Assembly (NCBI RefSeq): GCF_914271485.1
Contig: NZ_CAJZAG010000010.1
Location: 124,001-188,000, forward strand
Origin: Cupriavidus pampae
Lineage (GTDB): Bacteria; Pseudomonadota; Gammaproteobacteria; Burkholderiales; Burkholderiaceae
Direction of reading: 5' to 3'
Length of the DNA stretch: 64,000 nt
This document shows, in pieces, positions 35,418 through 45,292 of the stretch (its first letter is position 1; every line of letters starts with the position of its first letter). The notes below the pieces were generated by a model, which did not search any database, was not told where the DNA came from, and was given only the letters and a program-made list of their open reading frames with translations. A program made the position numbers and the translations under genes.

Positions 35418-37901
35418 TCAGCGTGGAACCAGTTCCACGCGATCGACGCTTTCCTTCTCCACGGCCTTACGCGAGTACACCAGCGGGAAGTACTGCCCCT
35501 TGGCCCACACCGGCGCGAGATCGCGGTAGTGTGGGTTGGCGGGATTGCCCGACTGGCCGGGCGTGTTGACCACGCGCGACGCGTCCCAGTTGCCGACGTC
35601 GAGCACCATGCGGTATGACGCGCCGGCGGTCAGCTGGAAGTCGCTGTTGCGGTAGGTGGTGGCCATCGGCGTAAAGGCCGAACCACCGATCGGTCCCGCG
35701 TTCACGTCGTATTGCTGGCGTGCGGACGCGTCAAGGATCGGGCTCAGCGGATGGTTGAACGCCGCCGTATGGAGCTTGCCCCATTGCCATGCGCGCATAT
35801 CGGGGCCGAGCTTCTGCTCCACCTCGACGATCGCCCCTCTCAGCGATGCGAGGATGACCTCGCTGCGCTTGGCCGTGTCCATCCACGGTTCGGGCTGCTC
35901 GAGTACCGCGATCACGCGTGCCGCGTCGCCCGCACCGACGAGCTTGGCGCCCTCCGGCGACAGCGCCGCGCGTACCACGGCAGGACGCAGGTGCTTGCTG
36001 AACCAGACCTCGAACAACGCGGCGGGTGCGCTATCCGCGCGTTCATTGCCGTCCCAGCCCCGCAGCAGTTCCAGTCCACTCCGCAGCTTCGGGTCTGTAC
36101 TATCGATGCCCTTGAGCAATGCCACCACACGTTGCGCGGGCAGCGAGACCGTATCGGTCTGCCAGGCCATCGAGTCCGCCAGCGAGCTGCGCGGATTGGC
36201 GCCGACCACGGCCTTGAGCCGCCGCGCGCGCGAACTGTCGCTCCATTCGTAGCCGACGCCCTTCTGCGCGGCCGGATGATCGGCGGGAATGTTGTTCTCG
36301 TTGGCGGTGACCACATAGCCAGCGGCCGGGTTGTAGGTCCACGGCAGCTCATCCATATTGCGATAGCCGGCCCACTCGTAGCGGCCGTCGCCGGGCACCG
36401 GCGTGAGCCCATCCCAATTGGGACGAATCACGGTGAGGCCGCCGGGCAGCCAGCCGATATTGCCGCCGCGATCGGCGAACACCTGGTTCTCGCCCGGCGC
36501 GCCCCACCGGTTCAGCGCCGCGCGGAACTGATCCCAGTTCTGGGCGCGCATGTAATCCATCGATCCGAAGTACGGCGCCATGCCGACGTCGAGCCAGGCC
36601 GCGCGCAAGGCGTAGGCGCGCTGTCGGCTCGCGTCCGCGTAGAGCAGCGGCCCATGCCGTGTGTAGTCGATGGTGACGGTGCGCGGCGTCGCCTCGCCCT
36701 TGACCGCGATCTGCTCGGTCACGGTCTTCATGGGCTCCCAGCGGCCCTGATACCGGTATTCGTTGGGCTGGGCCGGGTTGGTCTCGTAGACGTAGAGATC
36801 CTCCTGATCCATGTAGAAGCGCGTGAGTCCGAATGCGATGGTGCCGTTGTGGCCGATCGAGATGCCGGGCAGGAATGGTTCGCCGGCACCGATGACCGAC
36901 AGGCCCGGCGCATTCAGATGGCTGATGTAGCGCAGGCTCGGCGCACCGTGCGCGCGATGCGGATCGTTGGCGAGAATCGGCCGGCCGGTGGTAGTGCGCG
37001 CGCCGGCGATCACCCAGTTGTTCGAGCCGAGGCTACGCGCGAGATCGCTGGCGGGATCCTGCAGCACGTACAGTTCGTCCAGTGGCACGTCGGTCTTGCT
37101 CGCGGCCTTGGCGGCGGGCGTCCACCAGTCCTTCGGAAAGCGCGGCGCGGCGGTGGCGAGGTCGTAGGCACGCTTGAGCTCGGCGGCGGGAATCCCACAC
37201 GGATCGAGGCCTTCCGGTAGTTTCGGTTCGATCGGCGGATCGAGCTCGCGCCGCAGCCAGTCCGCGCGCACCGCGTCCGGCTTGACCTGGCAGTAGATCT
37301 GCGCGCGATCGACTTCGCCGGTGAAGTTCAGCGTCAGGCCGTGATGACGGATGCGCACGATATCCTCGGCGCGCCAGTACGATGGCTTGTAGCTGAGCAG
37401 TTTGAACTCGGGTGGCAGCAGTTCAGGATGCGCCTCGGTCTGCGACACGAACGCATTGACGCCCGCTACAAACGCTTCGGCCACGCGCTTGGCATCGGAA
37501 CCGTACGCAAGCCATTCACGATACATATCGCCACGGAACAGCACCGCGCGCGCCATACGGTCGCCATCGACATACTGCGGCCCGAAGTCCTTCGCCATCT
37601 CGCCGAGCCCGCGCTTGCGCCACAGATCGATCTGGAACAGCCGGTCGCGCGCGGCCATAAAGCCCTGTGCGTAGAACGCGTCGTAGAGCGTGCCCGCATA
37701 GATATGCGGCACGCCCCAGCGATCGACGAGGATGCTGGCGGGCTTCTCGAGGCCCGGTGCGACATAACGTTCTGGGGGCGCGGCTGACGCGAGTTGCGCG
37801 GTGCCGGCCAGCGCGAGGCTGGCGAGGGCAAGCGTGAGGCGGGAACGCTGGGTGCTACCGGAACTGCGGATGGAACGGCGGCTGCGATGCTGGCGATGCA
37901 T
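35418..37901 (-). CDS. Penicillin acylase family Ntn-hydrolase
   Basis: Exported amidase precursor of 827 residues that should cut itself into alpha and beta chains. The signal peptide is long (to about residue 40, ASAAPPERY). Ser293 in LGSNNWVIAG would become the N-terminal nucleophile of the beta chain, which also carries DPHRAHGAPS. Relatives hydrolyse beta-lactam side chains, acyl-homoserine lactones or cyclic-lipopeptide acyl groups. The spacing (about 250 residues before the serine) fits the acylase family. GAGGAG precedes the ATG at 37901. It is downstream of the flavoprotein reductase by 113 bp on the same strand, with no functional link evident. Confidence 0.92.
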   Translation of the reverse strand: MHRQHRSRRSIRSSGSTQRSRLTLALASLALAGTAQLASAAPPERYVAPGLEKPASILVDRWGVPHIYAGTLYDAFYAQGFMAARDRLFQIDLWRKRGLGEMAKDFGPQYVDGDRMARAVLFRGDMYREWLAYGSDAKRVAEAFVAGVNAFVSQTEAHPELLPPEFKLLSYKPSYWRAEDIVRIRHHGLTLNFTGEVDRAQIYCQVKPDAVRADWLRRELDPPIEPKLPEGLDPCGIPAAELKRAYDLATAAPRFPKDWWTPAAKAASKTDVPLDELYVLQDPASDLARSLGSNNWVIAGARTTTGRPILANDPHRAHGAPSLRYISHLNAPGLSVIGAGEPFLPGISIGHNGTIAFGLTRFYMDQEDLYVYETNPAQPNEYRYQGRWEPMKTVTEQIAVKGEATPRTVTIDYTRHGPLLYADASRQRAYALRAAWLDVGMAPYFGSMDYMRAQNWDQFRAALNRWGAPGENQVFADRGGNIGWLPGGLTVIRPNWDGLTPVPGDGRYEWAGYRNMDELPWTYNPAAGYVVTANENNIPADHPAAQKGVGYEWSDSSRARRLKAVVGANPRSSLADSMAWQTDTVSLPAQRVVALLKGIDSTDPKLRSGLELLRGWDGNERADSAPAALFEVWFSKHLRPAVVRAALSPEGAKLVGAGDAARVIAVLEQPEPWMDTAKRSEVILASLRGAIVEVEQKLGPDMRAWQWGKLHTAAFNHPLSPILDASARQQYDVNAGPIGGSAFTPMATTYRNSDFQLTAGASYRMVLDVGNWDASRVVNTPGQSGNPANPHYRDLAPVWAKGQYFPLVYSRKAVEKESVDRVELVPR

Positions 37902-38014
37902 GGGTCTCCTCGTTCGTTGTTGGCTCAACGATCGAGGATAGACAACGGTGCGTGCGATGACGAGCCCGCATCGTCAAACGCGCGTTTGCTGCGCGCGCGG
38001 CTTCAACGCAGTTT

Positions 38015-39511
38015 TCAATACACGTCGCGGCGATAACGCCCGTCTTCAGTCATCTGCTGCAATGCAGCGTCGCCGACGATCGACACCAGCGCGTCATGCA
38101 CGCCGCCGGCCATGCCCTGCAGGCTGCCGCAAACATGGATCGACGCGCCGTCTGCGATCCAGTCACGCAGCGCCACCGCCTGCTCGGCCACGGCGTCCTG
38201 AACGTAGCGCAGCGGTCCGCCATCGCGCGAGTAGACGAGGTCGACGCGCTGCAGCACGCCACTCGCCTGCCATTGCACGAGCTCGTCGCCATAGAACGCA
38301 TCGTGCGCGGCCGAACGTTCGCCGAACAGCAGCCAGTTGCGATACTGGCCCGCGGACGCGCGTGCCTTCAGTAACGCGCGCAAGCCCGCGAGGCCGGTGC
38401 CGTTGCCGATCAGGATCAGAGGCCGGTCATCGGCCGGCGCATGGAAGGCGCGGTTGACGCGCACGCGCATGGCGATCGCCGCGCCCACCGCCGCATGTTC
38501 GGTCAGCCAGCCCGAGGCCAGCCCCACGCGCCCATCGGCGTGGCGCTGCTGGCGCACCAGCAATTCGAGGCGTCCATCGGCGGGCAGCGAAGCAATCGAA
38601 TACTCGCGATGCGGCAGCGCCGGCAGCGCGTCGACGATGCGCTGCGGCGACAAGCCCGCCAGCGTGTCGAGATGTGCATCAGGCAAAGGCAGTCGTGTGG
38701 CCAACGCGTCGGCGAGCGTGGTCGGCCGGCTGTCGCAACGGACGGGCGCGGCGCCATCGAGCGACAACCGCGCCAGCAACGCGGTGACGACGTCGGGCGG
38801 ATGGCACGGACCGACTTCGGCGATATCGCCGGCCGACCATTCCAGTGCGTTCTGGTCTTCCGGCACGAGTGCAAGATGAAAGGCCGGCTCGCCAGCGCTG
38901 CCCGGATTGAGCAGGCGACGTTCCACGAGTTGCCAGCGACCATAGCGCGGCCGCGCCCAATCGGCGATGTCGGCACCGCCCGACAGTGCCGACAGATGGC
39001 TCTGCCAGTGCCGCAATGCGCCGGGATCGCCGTTGTCGACCTCGACCATATCGAACAGCGGCTGCGCATGATGACGCTGCAGCCAGGCCGACAACGTATG
39101 ACCGAACGCGCAGAAGCGCGCATAGCTGCTGTCGCCGAGCGCGAGGATGCCGTAGCGCAACTGACGCAGGCTGTCCGGCGCACCCCCCGCGAGCATACGC
39201 CGCGTAAATCCAGAAGCGCTGTCCGGCGCATCGCCCTCGCCCGTGGTGCTGACGAGAAACAGCGCCTGTCCGCATGCGGCGAGCTGCGCGCCGTCGAGAT
39301 CGGCGAACGATGAAACGCGCACGGGCACGCCAGCGCCTTGCAACGCGCGTGCGGTCTGCATCGCGAGTTGCTCGGCGAAGCCGGTCTGGCTGGCGAAGGC
39401 GATCAGCGTGGGGCGCTCGGTAGCTGCGTCGGCATCTTTGCCCCCGGCCCGCGCGGCACGGCGGCTGCCGAGGAGGCCGACAACAAACGCGATCGGCGAC
39501 GGAAATCCCAT
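38015..39511 (-). CDS. Flavodoxin/FAD-NAD(P)H reductase (sulfite-reductase flavoprotein-like)
   Basis: 498 residues: a short N-terminal hydrophobic segment (about 4-14), a flavodoxin domain (about 35-175; TLIAFASQTGFAEQLA binds the FMN phosphate and LALGDSSYARFC follows) and a cytochrome-reductase-like FAD and NADP domain (HREYSIASL, IGNGTGLAGLRALL, HVCGSLQGMAGGVHDAL). The C-terminal YRRDVY aromatic ends as in this family. Such proteins are often encoded with TonB siderophore receptors and are proposed to reduce ferric siderophores; here a receptor lies 2 kb away. The start at 39511 is chosen as the family-like N-terminus; an ATG at 39607 is possible. Confidence 0.87.
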   Translation of the reverse strand: MGFPSPIAFVVGLLGSRRAARAGGKDADAATERPTLIAFASQTGFAEQLAMQTARALQGAGVPVRVSSFADLDGAQLAACGQALFLVSTTGEGDAPDSASGFTRRMLAGGAPDSLRQLRYGILALGDSSYARFCAFGHTLSAWLQRHHAQPLFDMVEVDNGDPGALRHWQSHLSALSGGADIADWARPRYGRWQLVERRLLNPGSAGEPAFHLALVPEDQNALEWSAGDIAEVGPCHPPDVVTALLARLSLDGAAPVRCDSRPTTLADALATRLPLPDAHLDTLAGLSPQRIVDALPALPHREYSIASLPADGRLELLVRQQRHADGRVGLASGWLTEHAAVGAAIAMRVRVNRAFHAPADDRPLILIGNGTGLAGLRALLKARASAGQYRNWLLFGERSAAHDAFYGDELVQWQASGVLQRVDLVYSRDGGPLRYVQDAVAEQAVALRDWIADGASIHVCGSLQGMAGGVHDALVSIVGDAALQQMTEDGRYRRDVY

Positions 39512-39715
39512 GACGTCATCCCGGCTACGGCCGGAGAAAGGTGTTTCAGGCCGTGGATGATAATGGCCTTCACTCAGGAGGACAACGCGACCAGGCGTCG
39601 CGGACATGACGATCGATGACCGCCGTCATGTGTTTGCCCCCCTTTCGCGCGCGCGAGTGGCCACTACAATGCTTGGTGACGAAGCGCGCCGCGCGTCGTT
39701 TCCCCGCGAGGAGCT

Positions 39716-40918
39716 ATGTTCGCAGACATGTTTCGCATCGTGGAAGGGCCGGACGGGTGGCCGCAGATCTACGTCCAGACCGACAGCCTGCCGGTGGCAG
39801 TGGCACTGGTCGTGGGTCTGCTGGTGACGATCGCGCTGGCGAGCATCCTGTGCTACGCCATCACACGCGTCCTGCTGCTGTGGGCGGTGCGGCGCCTGGC
39901 ACGCGGCGAGCACCGCAAGTGGCTGCGCGCAGCTCAGCGGCGCAAGGTCTTCGATCGGCTCGCGCCGATCGTGCCGGCATGGATCGTCTACGTGTCGGCA
40001 CCGCTGCTGACCGGCGTCTCGTTTCCGATCGTCTCGATGCTCGGTCGACCGGTGGCGGTGATCGCCGCCTGCTTCATGGTGTATGCCGCGCTACGTGCGG
40101 GCTTCGCGTTCCTGGCCAGCATCGAGGACCGCTACAGCCATTTCCCGCATGCGAGCGAGCGGCCGATCAAGAGTTTTCTGCAAGTGGCCACGATCGTGCT
40201 GTACCTGATGGCGCTGATCGCCATTGTCTCGCTGCTGCTCGATCGCTCTCCGACTTACTTCCTGACTGGCGTCAGCGCGATGACGGCGCTGCTGATCGTG
40301 GTGTTCCGCGACTCGCTGCTTGGCTTCGTCGCGAGCATCCAGCTGGCCGCCTACGACATGCTGCGCATCGGCGACTGGATCGAGGTACCCGGCTACGTCG
40401 CCGATGGCGTGGTCACCGATATCTCGCTCAACACGATCAAGGTGCAGAACTTCGACAACACGATCATTACGCTGCCGAGCTATGTGCTGCTGAGCAACGG
40501 CGTCAAGAATTGGCGCGGCATGATGGACACCGGCGCGCGCCGCGTGCGGCACGCCATCCCGTTCGATGCGGACAGCGTGCGTCTGTGCGACACGGCATTG
40601 CTCGACGCGTTGCGCGCGAGCCCGGCAGTGCGGTTACCACGCGCACTCGATAACGCCGCCGAGCGCGACGCGCTAACCAACCTCGGCATGCTGCGCGTCT
40701 ACATGCTGGCCTACTTCCGCCAGCACCCGGCGATCCGCGCCGATATGCCGCTGGTGGTACGCCACGTGCAATCGACCAGCCAGGGCCTGCCGCTCGAGGT
40801 CTTCCTGTTCGTCAACGTGACGGACTGGGAAACCTACGAGCATCTACAGTCCGACCTGTTCGACCACGTCTATGGCGTACTTCCCATCTTCGGCCTGCGC
40901 GTCTGGCAAAAGCGCTAA
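39716..40918 (+). CDS. MscS family mechanosensitive channel (YbdG-like)
   Basis: Tension-gated membrane channel of 400 residues. Four or five helices (about 25-50, 72-92, 95-120, 140-165 and 170-195) precede the pore-lining helix and beta domain typical of MscS. The run DMLRIGDWIEVPGYVADGVVTDISLNTIKVQNFDNT is the conserved beta-domain, close to E. coli YbdG/MscM in length and layout. It is on the opposite strand to its neighbours and separates the flavoprotein reductase from the DUF4198/TonB receptor unit, converging on the DUF4198 gene 20 bp away. Confidence 0.92.
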   Translation: MFADMFRIVEGPDGWPQIYVQTDSLPVAVALVVGLLVTIALASILCYAITRVLLLWAVRRLARGEHRKWLRAAQRRKVFDRLAPIVPAWIVYVSAPLLTGVSFPIVSMLGRPVAVIAACFMVYAALRAGFAFLASIEDRYSHFPHASERPIKSFLQVATIVLYLMALIAIVSLLLDRSPTYFLTGVSAMTALLIVVFRDSLLGFVASIQLAAYDMLRIGDWIEVPGYVADGVVTDISLNTIKVQNFDNTIITLPSYVLLSNGVKNWRGMMDTGARRVRHAIPFDADSVRLCDTALLDALRASPAVRLPRALDNAAERDALTNLGMLRVYMLAYFRQHPAIRADMPLVVRHVQSTSQGLPLEVFLFVNVTDWETYEHLQSDLFDHVYGVLPIFGLRVWQKR

Positions 40919-40938
40919 CGCGCTGGCGCTTTTACCGC

Positions 40939-41670
40939 TTACTTGGCTGGCGAGGGGTTCGCTGCGGGCGGTGCGGGGATCGGGTCCACGCCATCGGCCT
41001 TGATGTACGTCACCGACGTCACGTAGCTCACCGCCGTGTACCGCTCCGCGCCCTTGGCACCGTTGCGCTCGCCGGGGGTCTGGTCGTTGTGGTGTACCTC
41101 GGCCACGTAGGTGCCCTTCCACGGCAGGTCGAACTTCACCACGCCGTGCTCATCGGTATTGGCTTCCTTCGCCCAGCCCGATTGCGTGACGAGCGCGACC
41201 TTGGTCTTCGGCAGCGGCTTGCCCTGGAAGAACAGCTTGAATGCGCCGGCCTCTCCCGTGGGGACGAGATCGAGCGGCAGCTTCGGTTGCTGCGGCGCGA
41301 AGTCGGTGACCAAACGCGCAGCCGGGTAATACCAGCTGGAGACTTCCTTGTCGCCGCGCTTGAACGTGGAGATCGGATAGCTCGCCTCCTGCGCGATCAC
41401 GGACTCGCCCGCGGCCGCGCTGAACGGCAGCGTGAAGCCGTTGGCGGTCTTCACACCAGCGGCGGTCTTGTCGCCCCTGGCGGAGATCAGCGTGGCGCTC
41501 GGCGCGACGAACTTGTCGAGCAGGCCCGGCGACGCCTCGCGAAGGTTGTCTCCAAACTCGCCGAAGCGGATTACCGCGCGCTGGTCCGCGGGCTCGATCC
41601 AGATCTGGTGCGCCTGCGCGGCGGAGGACAGGGCCATCAGGGCAAACGCGATGGCGGTGGTCTTGGTCAT
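40939..41670 (-). CDS. DUF4198 domain periplasmic protein
   Basis: 243 residues with a signal peptide cut near AQA-HQIWIEPA, so the mature protein begins with a histidine, a feature shared by several metal-related DUF4198/NikM-like proteins. The beta-rich domain ends with TYVAEVHHNDQTPGERNGAKG and AERYTAVSYVTSVTYIKAD. The family often accompanies TonB receptors and metal uptake; the histidine at the mature N-terminus and the HH pair could bind metal (inference). It lies 26 bp downstream of the TonB receptor in the same unit. Confidence 0.88.
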   Translation of the reverse strand: MTKTTAIAFALMALSSAAQAHQIWIEPADQRAVIRFGEFGDNLREASPGLLDKFVAPSATLISARGDKTAAGVKTANGFTLPFSAAAGESVIAQEASYPISTFKRGDKEVSSWYYPAARLVTDFAPQQPKLPLDLVPTGEAGAFKLFFQGKPLPKTKVALVTQSGWAKEANTDEHGVVKFDLPWKGTYVAEVHHNDQTPGERNGAKGAERYTAVSYVTSVTYIKADGVDPIPAPPAANPSPAK

Positions 41671-41696
41671 CAGAATTTCCTCAAGTCGGAGTCACG

Positions 41697-44135
41697 TCAG
41701 AAGTCGATCTGCGCGGACAGCAGTAGGGTGCGGGGCGCCGCGACGGTAGCGTAGGTTCCACTCACGAGCCAGTAGTCGGAGTTGAACAGGTTCTCGACAT
41801 TGGCGCGGAACACGACGGACTTGCCCATGACCTTGGTGCGGTAACGCGCGCCCACATCATAGCGGGTCCACGACGGCATGCGCAGCGTATTGGCCGCGTT
41901 GAAGTACACCGCCGAGGTATTGATGACGCGGCCCGACAGGCTCAGCCCCGGTACCCACGGCATGTCCCAATCGACGCCGAAGTTGAACGTGTGATCGGGC
42001 ACGCCATTCGCATCCTTGCCATCGTTCACGCCACCGGCCGTGCGTTGCAGCTTGGCATCGTAGAACGTTGCGCTGGCCATCAGGCGCAGGCCGCGCACGA
42101 CCTCGCCGTATGCCGACAGCTCGACGCCGCGGTTGCGCTGTTCGCCATCGAAGCTATACAGGTTGGTGGTGGGATCCGTCACCGCGCTCGGGCGCTTGAT
42201 CTGGAACGCGGCCACGCTCGTGGTAATGCGGCCCCAGTCGACCTTCACGCCGGTTTCCATCTGGCGCGACTTGTACGGCGGAAATACTTCCCCGGCGTTG
42301 GCCGCCGTGGTCGGTGCCACACCGCCACGCGTCAGGCCCGACGTGTAGTTACCGTACAGCGAGACGTAGTTCAGCGGCTTGATCACAAAGCCGGCCAGCG
42401 GCGAGATCGCGCTCGCGTCGTAGCTCGACGTCTGTGCGCCCGTCGTGGTCGAATAATTCTCGAGCGACACCTTCTGGTGACGCAGGCCACCGGTCAGCAG
42501 GATGCGATCGTTGAGGAAAGACAGCGTGTCGGTCACGGCCACGCTGGTGAGCGCGGTATCCGAGGCCTTCTGCGCGTCCGTGCGCGCGCCGATCACGGCC
42601 GGCAGCGGCGTCGGGTTGTAGATGTTGGAGGCGACCGACGTCTGGTTCGCGATATACGCGTTGCCGAGTTCCTGATCGAGGCGCGTGAAGCCCACGTTCA
42701 GCGTATGGCCCACACCGAAGGTGTCGAACGTAGCGCGCGCCCCCACTTCCGCGGTGCTCGTCTTGCTGTACGAATCGTAGTAAGAGTTGGTGACGCGGAA
42801 GTTGCCGAGCGCATCCACCGGACCCGACGGGAAGGTCTGGTACGCGGTACCCCCACGGTACCCGCCGGCCGCATAGACCATCAGGTTCGGCGCCACGTCG
42901 TACTCGATGCGCGACATCACCGCCGAGTCGTGCAGCCACAGCTGCGTGCCCGGGAAGAAATTGCGGTGACCCGACGGTGCATCGGGAATCGACGTCACGC
43001 CTGCGGCAAAGCCGATCTGCGGACGGAAGTTCTCCACGCCTTCATGCTGCGAGTACGCATCGAGCGACCAGCGCAGCTTGCGACCACGGTAGTCGAGGCC
43101 GAGCGCGCCAAGGCCCAGCTCCTGCCGGCCGTCGTCGAGATTGCTCTTGCCGTTCTTGTACACGCCGTTGACGCGCACACCCCATTCCTTCTCTTCGCCG
43201 AAACGGCGGCCGACATCGGCCTGGACGCCGAGGATCGACTTGCTCTCGTAGGTGGTGGTCAGGCGCGTCAGCGGTTCGTCGCCGGCGCGCTTGGTGGTGA
43301 TATTGATCGCGCCACCGACGCTGCCGTTCGGCCCAATGCCGTTCAGCAGCGTGCCCGGTCCCTTGAGCACTTCCACCCGCTCCATGATCGCGGCGGGCAT
43401 GCGGCTCGACGAGACCAGACCGTACAGGCCATTGACGCCTACGTCACCGCTCGGCACCGTGAAGCCGCGGATCTGGAAGTCTTCGCCGAAGCCGCCCGTG
43501 GACGTTAGTGTGCGCACCGAGGCTTCGTTGATCACGACGTCGGCCAGCGTACGCGCCTGCGAGTTCTCGATGGTCTCGGACGTGTAGTTCATCGTGCTGA
43601 ACGGCGTGTCCATGACATCGAGTGAACCCAGGATGCCGAGGCTGCCGCCGCGCGCGACCTGGCCACCGGCGTACGCGGGCTGTAGCTGGTTGTCCAGCGA
43701 GGCCGTCACCGTGACGGCCGGCAACGTGGCGCCGCCGGCGGTGCTGCTCGTGTTACCCGTCGGGCTGACTACCTGATAGCTGCCATTGGACTGCTCGACC
43801 ACGGTCAGGCCCGACCCCGCGAGCAGGGCATCGAGGCCGCCGCGGGCGGAGTAGCTACCGTTGAGGCCGCTGCTTTGCTTGCCGGTGGCGATCTCGGGCT
43901 TGAACGACAGCATGATGCCGGCATCGCGGCCAAAGCGGCTGAGGTTATCTTCGAGCGTGCCGGCGGGAATCGCATAGGTCCGCGCGCTCGCGGCCTGTGC
44001 ATACGCGGCAAACGGCACCGTGGCGGCCGGCACGGCCACCGCACCACCGAACACGATACGGCCCACCACGGACGTCAGCAGTTTACGGCGAATGACACGA
44101 TGAGACTGACGCTCGCGCGTCCGGACGTGGCCCAT
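41697..44135 (-). CDS. TonB-dependent siderophore receptor with signalling (STN) domain
   Basis: Outer-membrane receptor of 812 residues. A signal peptide (to about 48, AAYAQA) is followed by a secretin/TonB short N-terminal domain (about 52-120), the part that touches FecR in surface signalling. Then come the plug (about 155-280, with VRTLTSTGGFGEDFQIRGF and VEVLKGPGTLLNG) and a beta barrel ending in the terminal Phe (LLLSAQIDF). Ferric-siderophore uptake across the outer membrane is the expected job. It is third in a fecI-fecR-receptor unit behind a Fur box. The siderophore is unknown; no biosynthesis genes are nearby. Confidence 0.95.
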   Translation of the reverse strand: MGHVRTRERQSHRVIRRKLLTSVVGRIVFGGAVAVPAATVPFAAYAQAASARTYAIPAGTLEDNLSRFGRDAGIMLSFKPEIATGKQSSGLNGSYSARGGLDALLAGSGLTVVEQSNGSYQVVSPTGNTSSTAGGATLPAVTVTASLDNQLQPAYAGGQVARGGSLGILGSLDVMDTPFSTMNYTSETIENSQARTLADVVINEASVRTLTSTGGFGEDFQIRGFTVPSGDVGVNGLYGLVSSSRMPAAIMERVEVLKGPGTLLNGIGPNGSVGGAINITTKRAGDEPLTRLTTTYESKSILGVQADVGRRFGEEKEWGVRVNGVYKNGKSNLDDGRQELGLGALGLDYRGRKLRWSLDAYSQHEGVENFRPQIGFAAGVTSIPDAPSGHRNFFPGTQLWLHDSAVMSRIEYDVAPNLMVYAAGGYRGGTAYQTFPSGPVDALGNFRVTNSYYDSYSKTSTAEVGARATFDTFGVGHTLNVGFTRLDQELGNAYIANQTSVASNIYNPTPLPAVIGARTDAQKASDTALTSVAVTDTLSFLNDRILLTGGLRHQKVSLENYSTTTGAQTSSYDASAISPLAGFVIKPLNYVSLYGNYTSGLTRGGVAPTTAANAGEVFPPYKSRQMETGVKVDWGRITTSVAAFQIKRPSAVTDPTTNLYSFDGEQRNRGVELSAYGEVVRGLRLMASATFYDAKLQRTAGGVNDGKDANGVPDHTFNFGVDWDMPWVPGLSLSGRVINTSAVYFNAANTLRMPSWTRYDVGARYRTKVMGKSVVFRANVENLFNSDYWLVSGTYATVAAPRTLLLSAQIDF

Positions 44136-44203
44136 GGATGAAACCTTTCGATGGAAGAGAGTTGAAGTACCTGTCTTCCCTGACCCGCGAGTTTCGAAAA
44201 GAG

Positions 44204-44225
44204 ATCAGATTTCTCTGATTTTTTT
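44204..44225. other. Small AT-rich hairpin between fecR and receptor genes
   Basis: ATCAGA-TTTC-TCTGAT followed by seven T residues on the plus strand. On the minus (coding) strand it is a weak hairpin in the 116-bp fecR-receptor gap. Gaps of this kind can carry an attenuator or an mRNA-stabilising loop; the stem is only 6 bp. Confidence 0.3.
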
Positions 44226-44251
44226 CAAAAGAAGAAAAATATCGGCCGCCG

Positions 44252-45292
44252 CTAGCGGGCGCCAGGCGGAACGAGGCGGATCTCGTCGTGACCCCAGAGG
44301 CGGCTGACCACCTGCTGGCGCACGTTGAGTGTGGTGGCGAGCGTGTCGAGTACCTTGCCGACATCGTCGAGCGGGTACGAGCCCGATACCAGCACGTCGC
44401 GCAGCGTGGGATCGCAGGAGAGCGTGGCGCGGCTGTAACGGCCGAGCTCCGCGATGAAATCGTCGAGCCGCATGCTGCGCGCGACGATAAAGCCTTCGGT
44501 CCATGCGATGCCGGCCTTGCTGGCCGCAGTTGGCATAGAGATCGTCTGCGCGGTGTAGCTCGCGCTATAACCCGTCTGCAGCACGAGCTTGCGCGCGGGA
44601 TTGTCACGCGGGCGGATCTCGACGGCACCGGCGTAGACGGCCACGTCGGTGTCGTGCGGGCGCGCGCGCATCACGTACTGCGTGCCGAGTGCGCGCGCGG
44701 TACCGAACGCGGTCTCGACCAGGAACGGACGCGGCACAGCTTCTCGATCGGGCGCGGTCGTGATCAGTATCTCGCCGGCAATCAGCCGCACGCGCCGCTC
44801 GGTAGCAGTGAACAGAATATCCACGGCGCTGGCGGTATTGAGCATCAGCGTGGTGCCGTCCGACAGCACGATGCGGCGGCGCTCGCCTACGCCGGTGCGG
44901 TAGTCGGCCGCCCATTGACGCCACGATGTTTGCTCGCGCGCGGTCCATGTGACGCCGCCCACGATCGCAAGTATCGCCAGGGTCTTGATCGCATGACGGC
45001 GCGGGCGCGACTCCGGCGGCATCAACGCGGCGCGGGCGATCTCCGCGGTGGCCGGCGTTGCTAACGGTTGCAGCCGGCCCTGCACAGACTCGATGCGGCG
45101 CCATGCGCGTTCGTGATCGGGATGCGCGGCACGCCAGTATCGCCAGGCGTCCACCACCTCGGGCTGCGCTGCAGGGTCCTGCAGTTCCACGAGCCACTCC
45201 AGCGCCTGCTCGGCGACCTGGGGCGGCACGGTGTTGGCATCGGACGTGGCGCGATACCACGAGGAGGTGGAGGAATGCGAGGGCGCTTTCAT
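44252..45292 (-). CDS. fecR: FecR-type anti-sigma/sigma-regulator protein
   Basis: Inner-membrane signal relay of 346 residues: a cytoplasmic N-terminal DUF4880-like domain (about 20-70, AWRYWRAAHPDHERAWRRIE), one membrane helix (about 103-118), and a periplasmic FecR domain (about 130-230, GERRRIVLSDGTTLMLNTASAV and VAVYAGAVEI) and STN-like tail. It would carry the receptor's signal to FecI. The start codon overlaps the fecI stop (ATGA). Confidence 0.92.
   Translation of the reverse strand: MKAPSHSSTSSWYRATSDANTVPPQVAEQALEWLVELQDPAAQPEVVDAWRYWRAAHPDHERAWRRIESVQGRLQPLATPATAEIARAALMPPESRPRRHAIKTLAILAIVGGVTWTAREQTSWRQWAADYRTGVGERRRIVLSDGTTLMLNTASAVDILFTATERRVRLIAGEILITTAPDREAVPRPFLVETAFGTARALGTQYVMRARPHDTDVAVYAGAVEIRPRDNPARKLVLQTGYSASYTAQTISMPTAASKAGIAWTEGFIVARSMRLDDFIAELGRYSRATLSCDPTLRDVLVSGSYPLDDVGKVLDTLATTLNVRQQVVSRLWGHDEIRLVPPGAR

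Noticed and set aside
41991-43508. 505-codon plus-strand frame inside the TonB receptor gene
   Set aside because: Arg/His-rich shadow without domains; the opposite strand encodes a full-length receptor.
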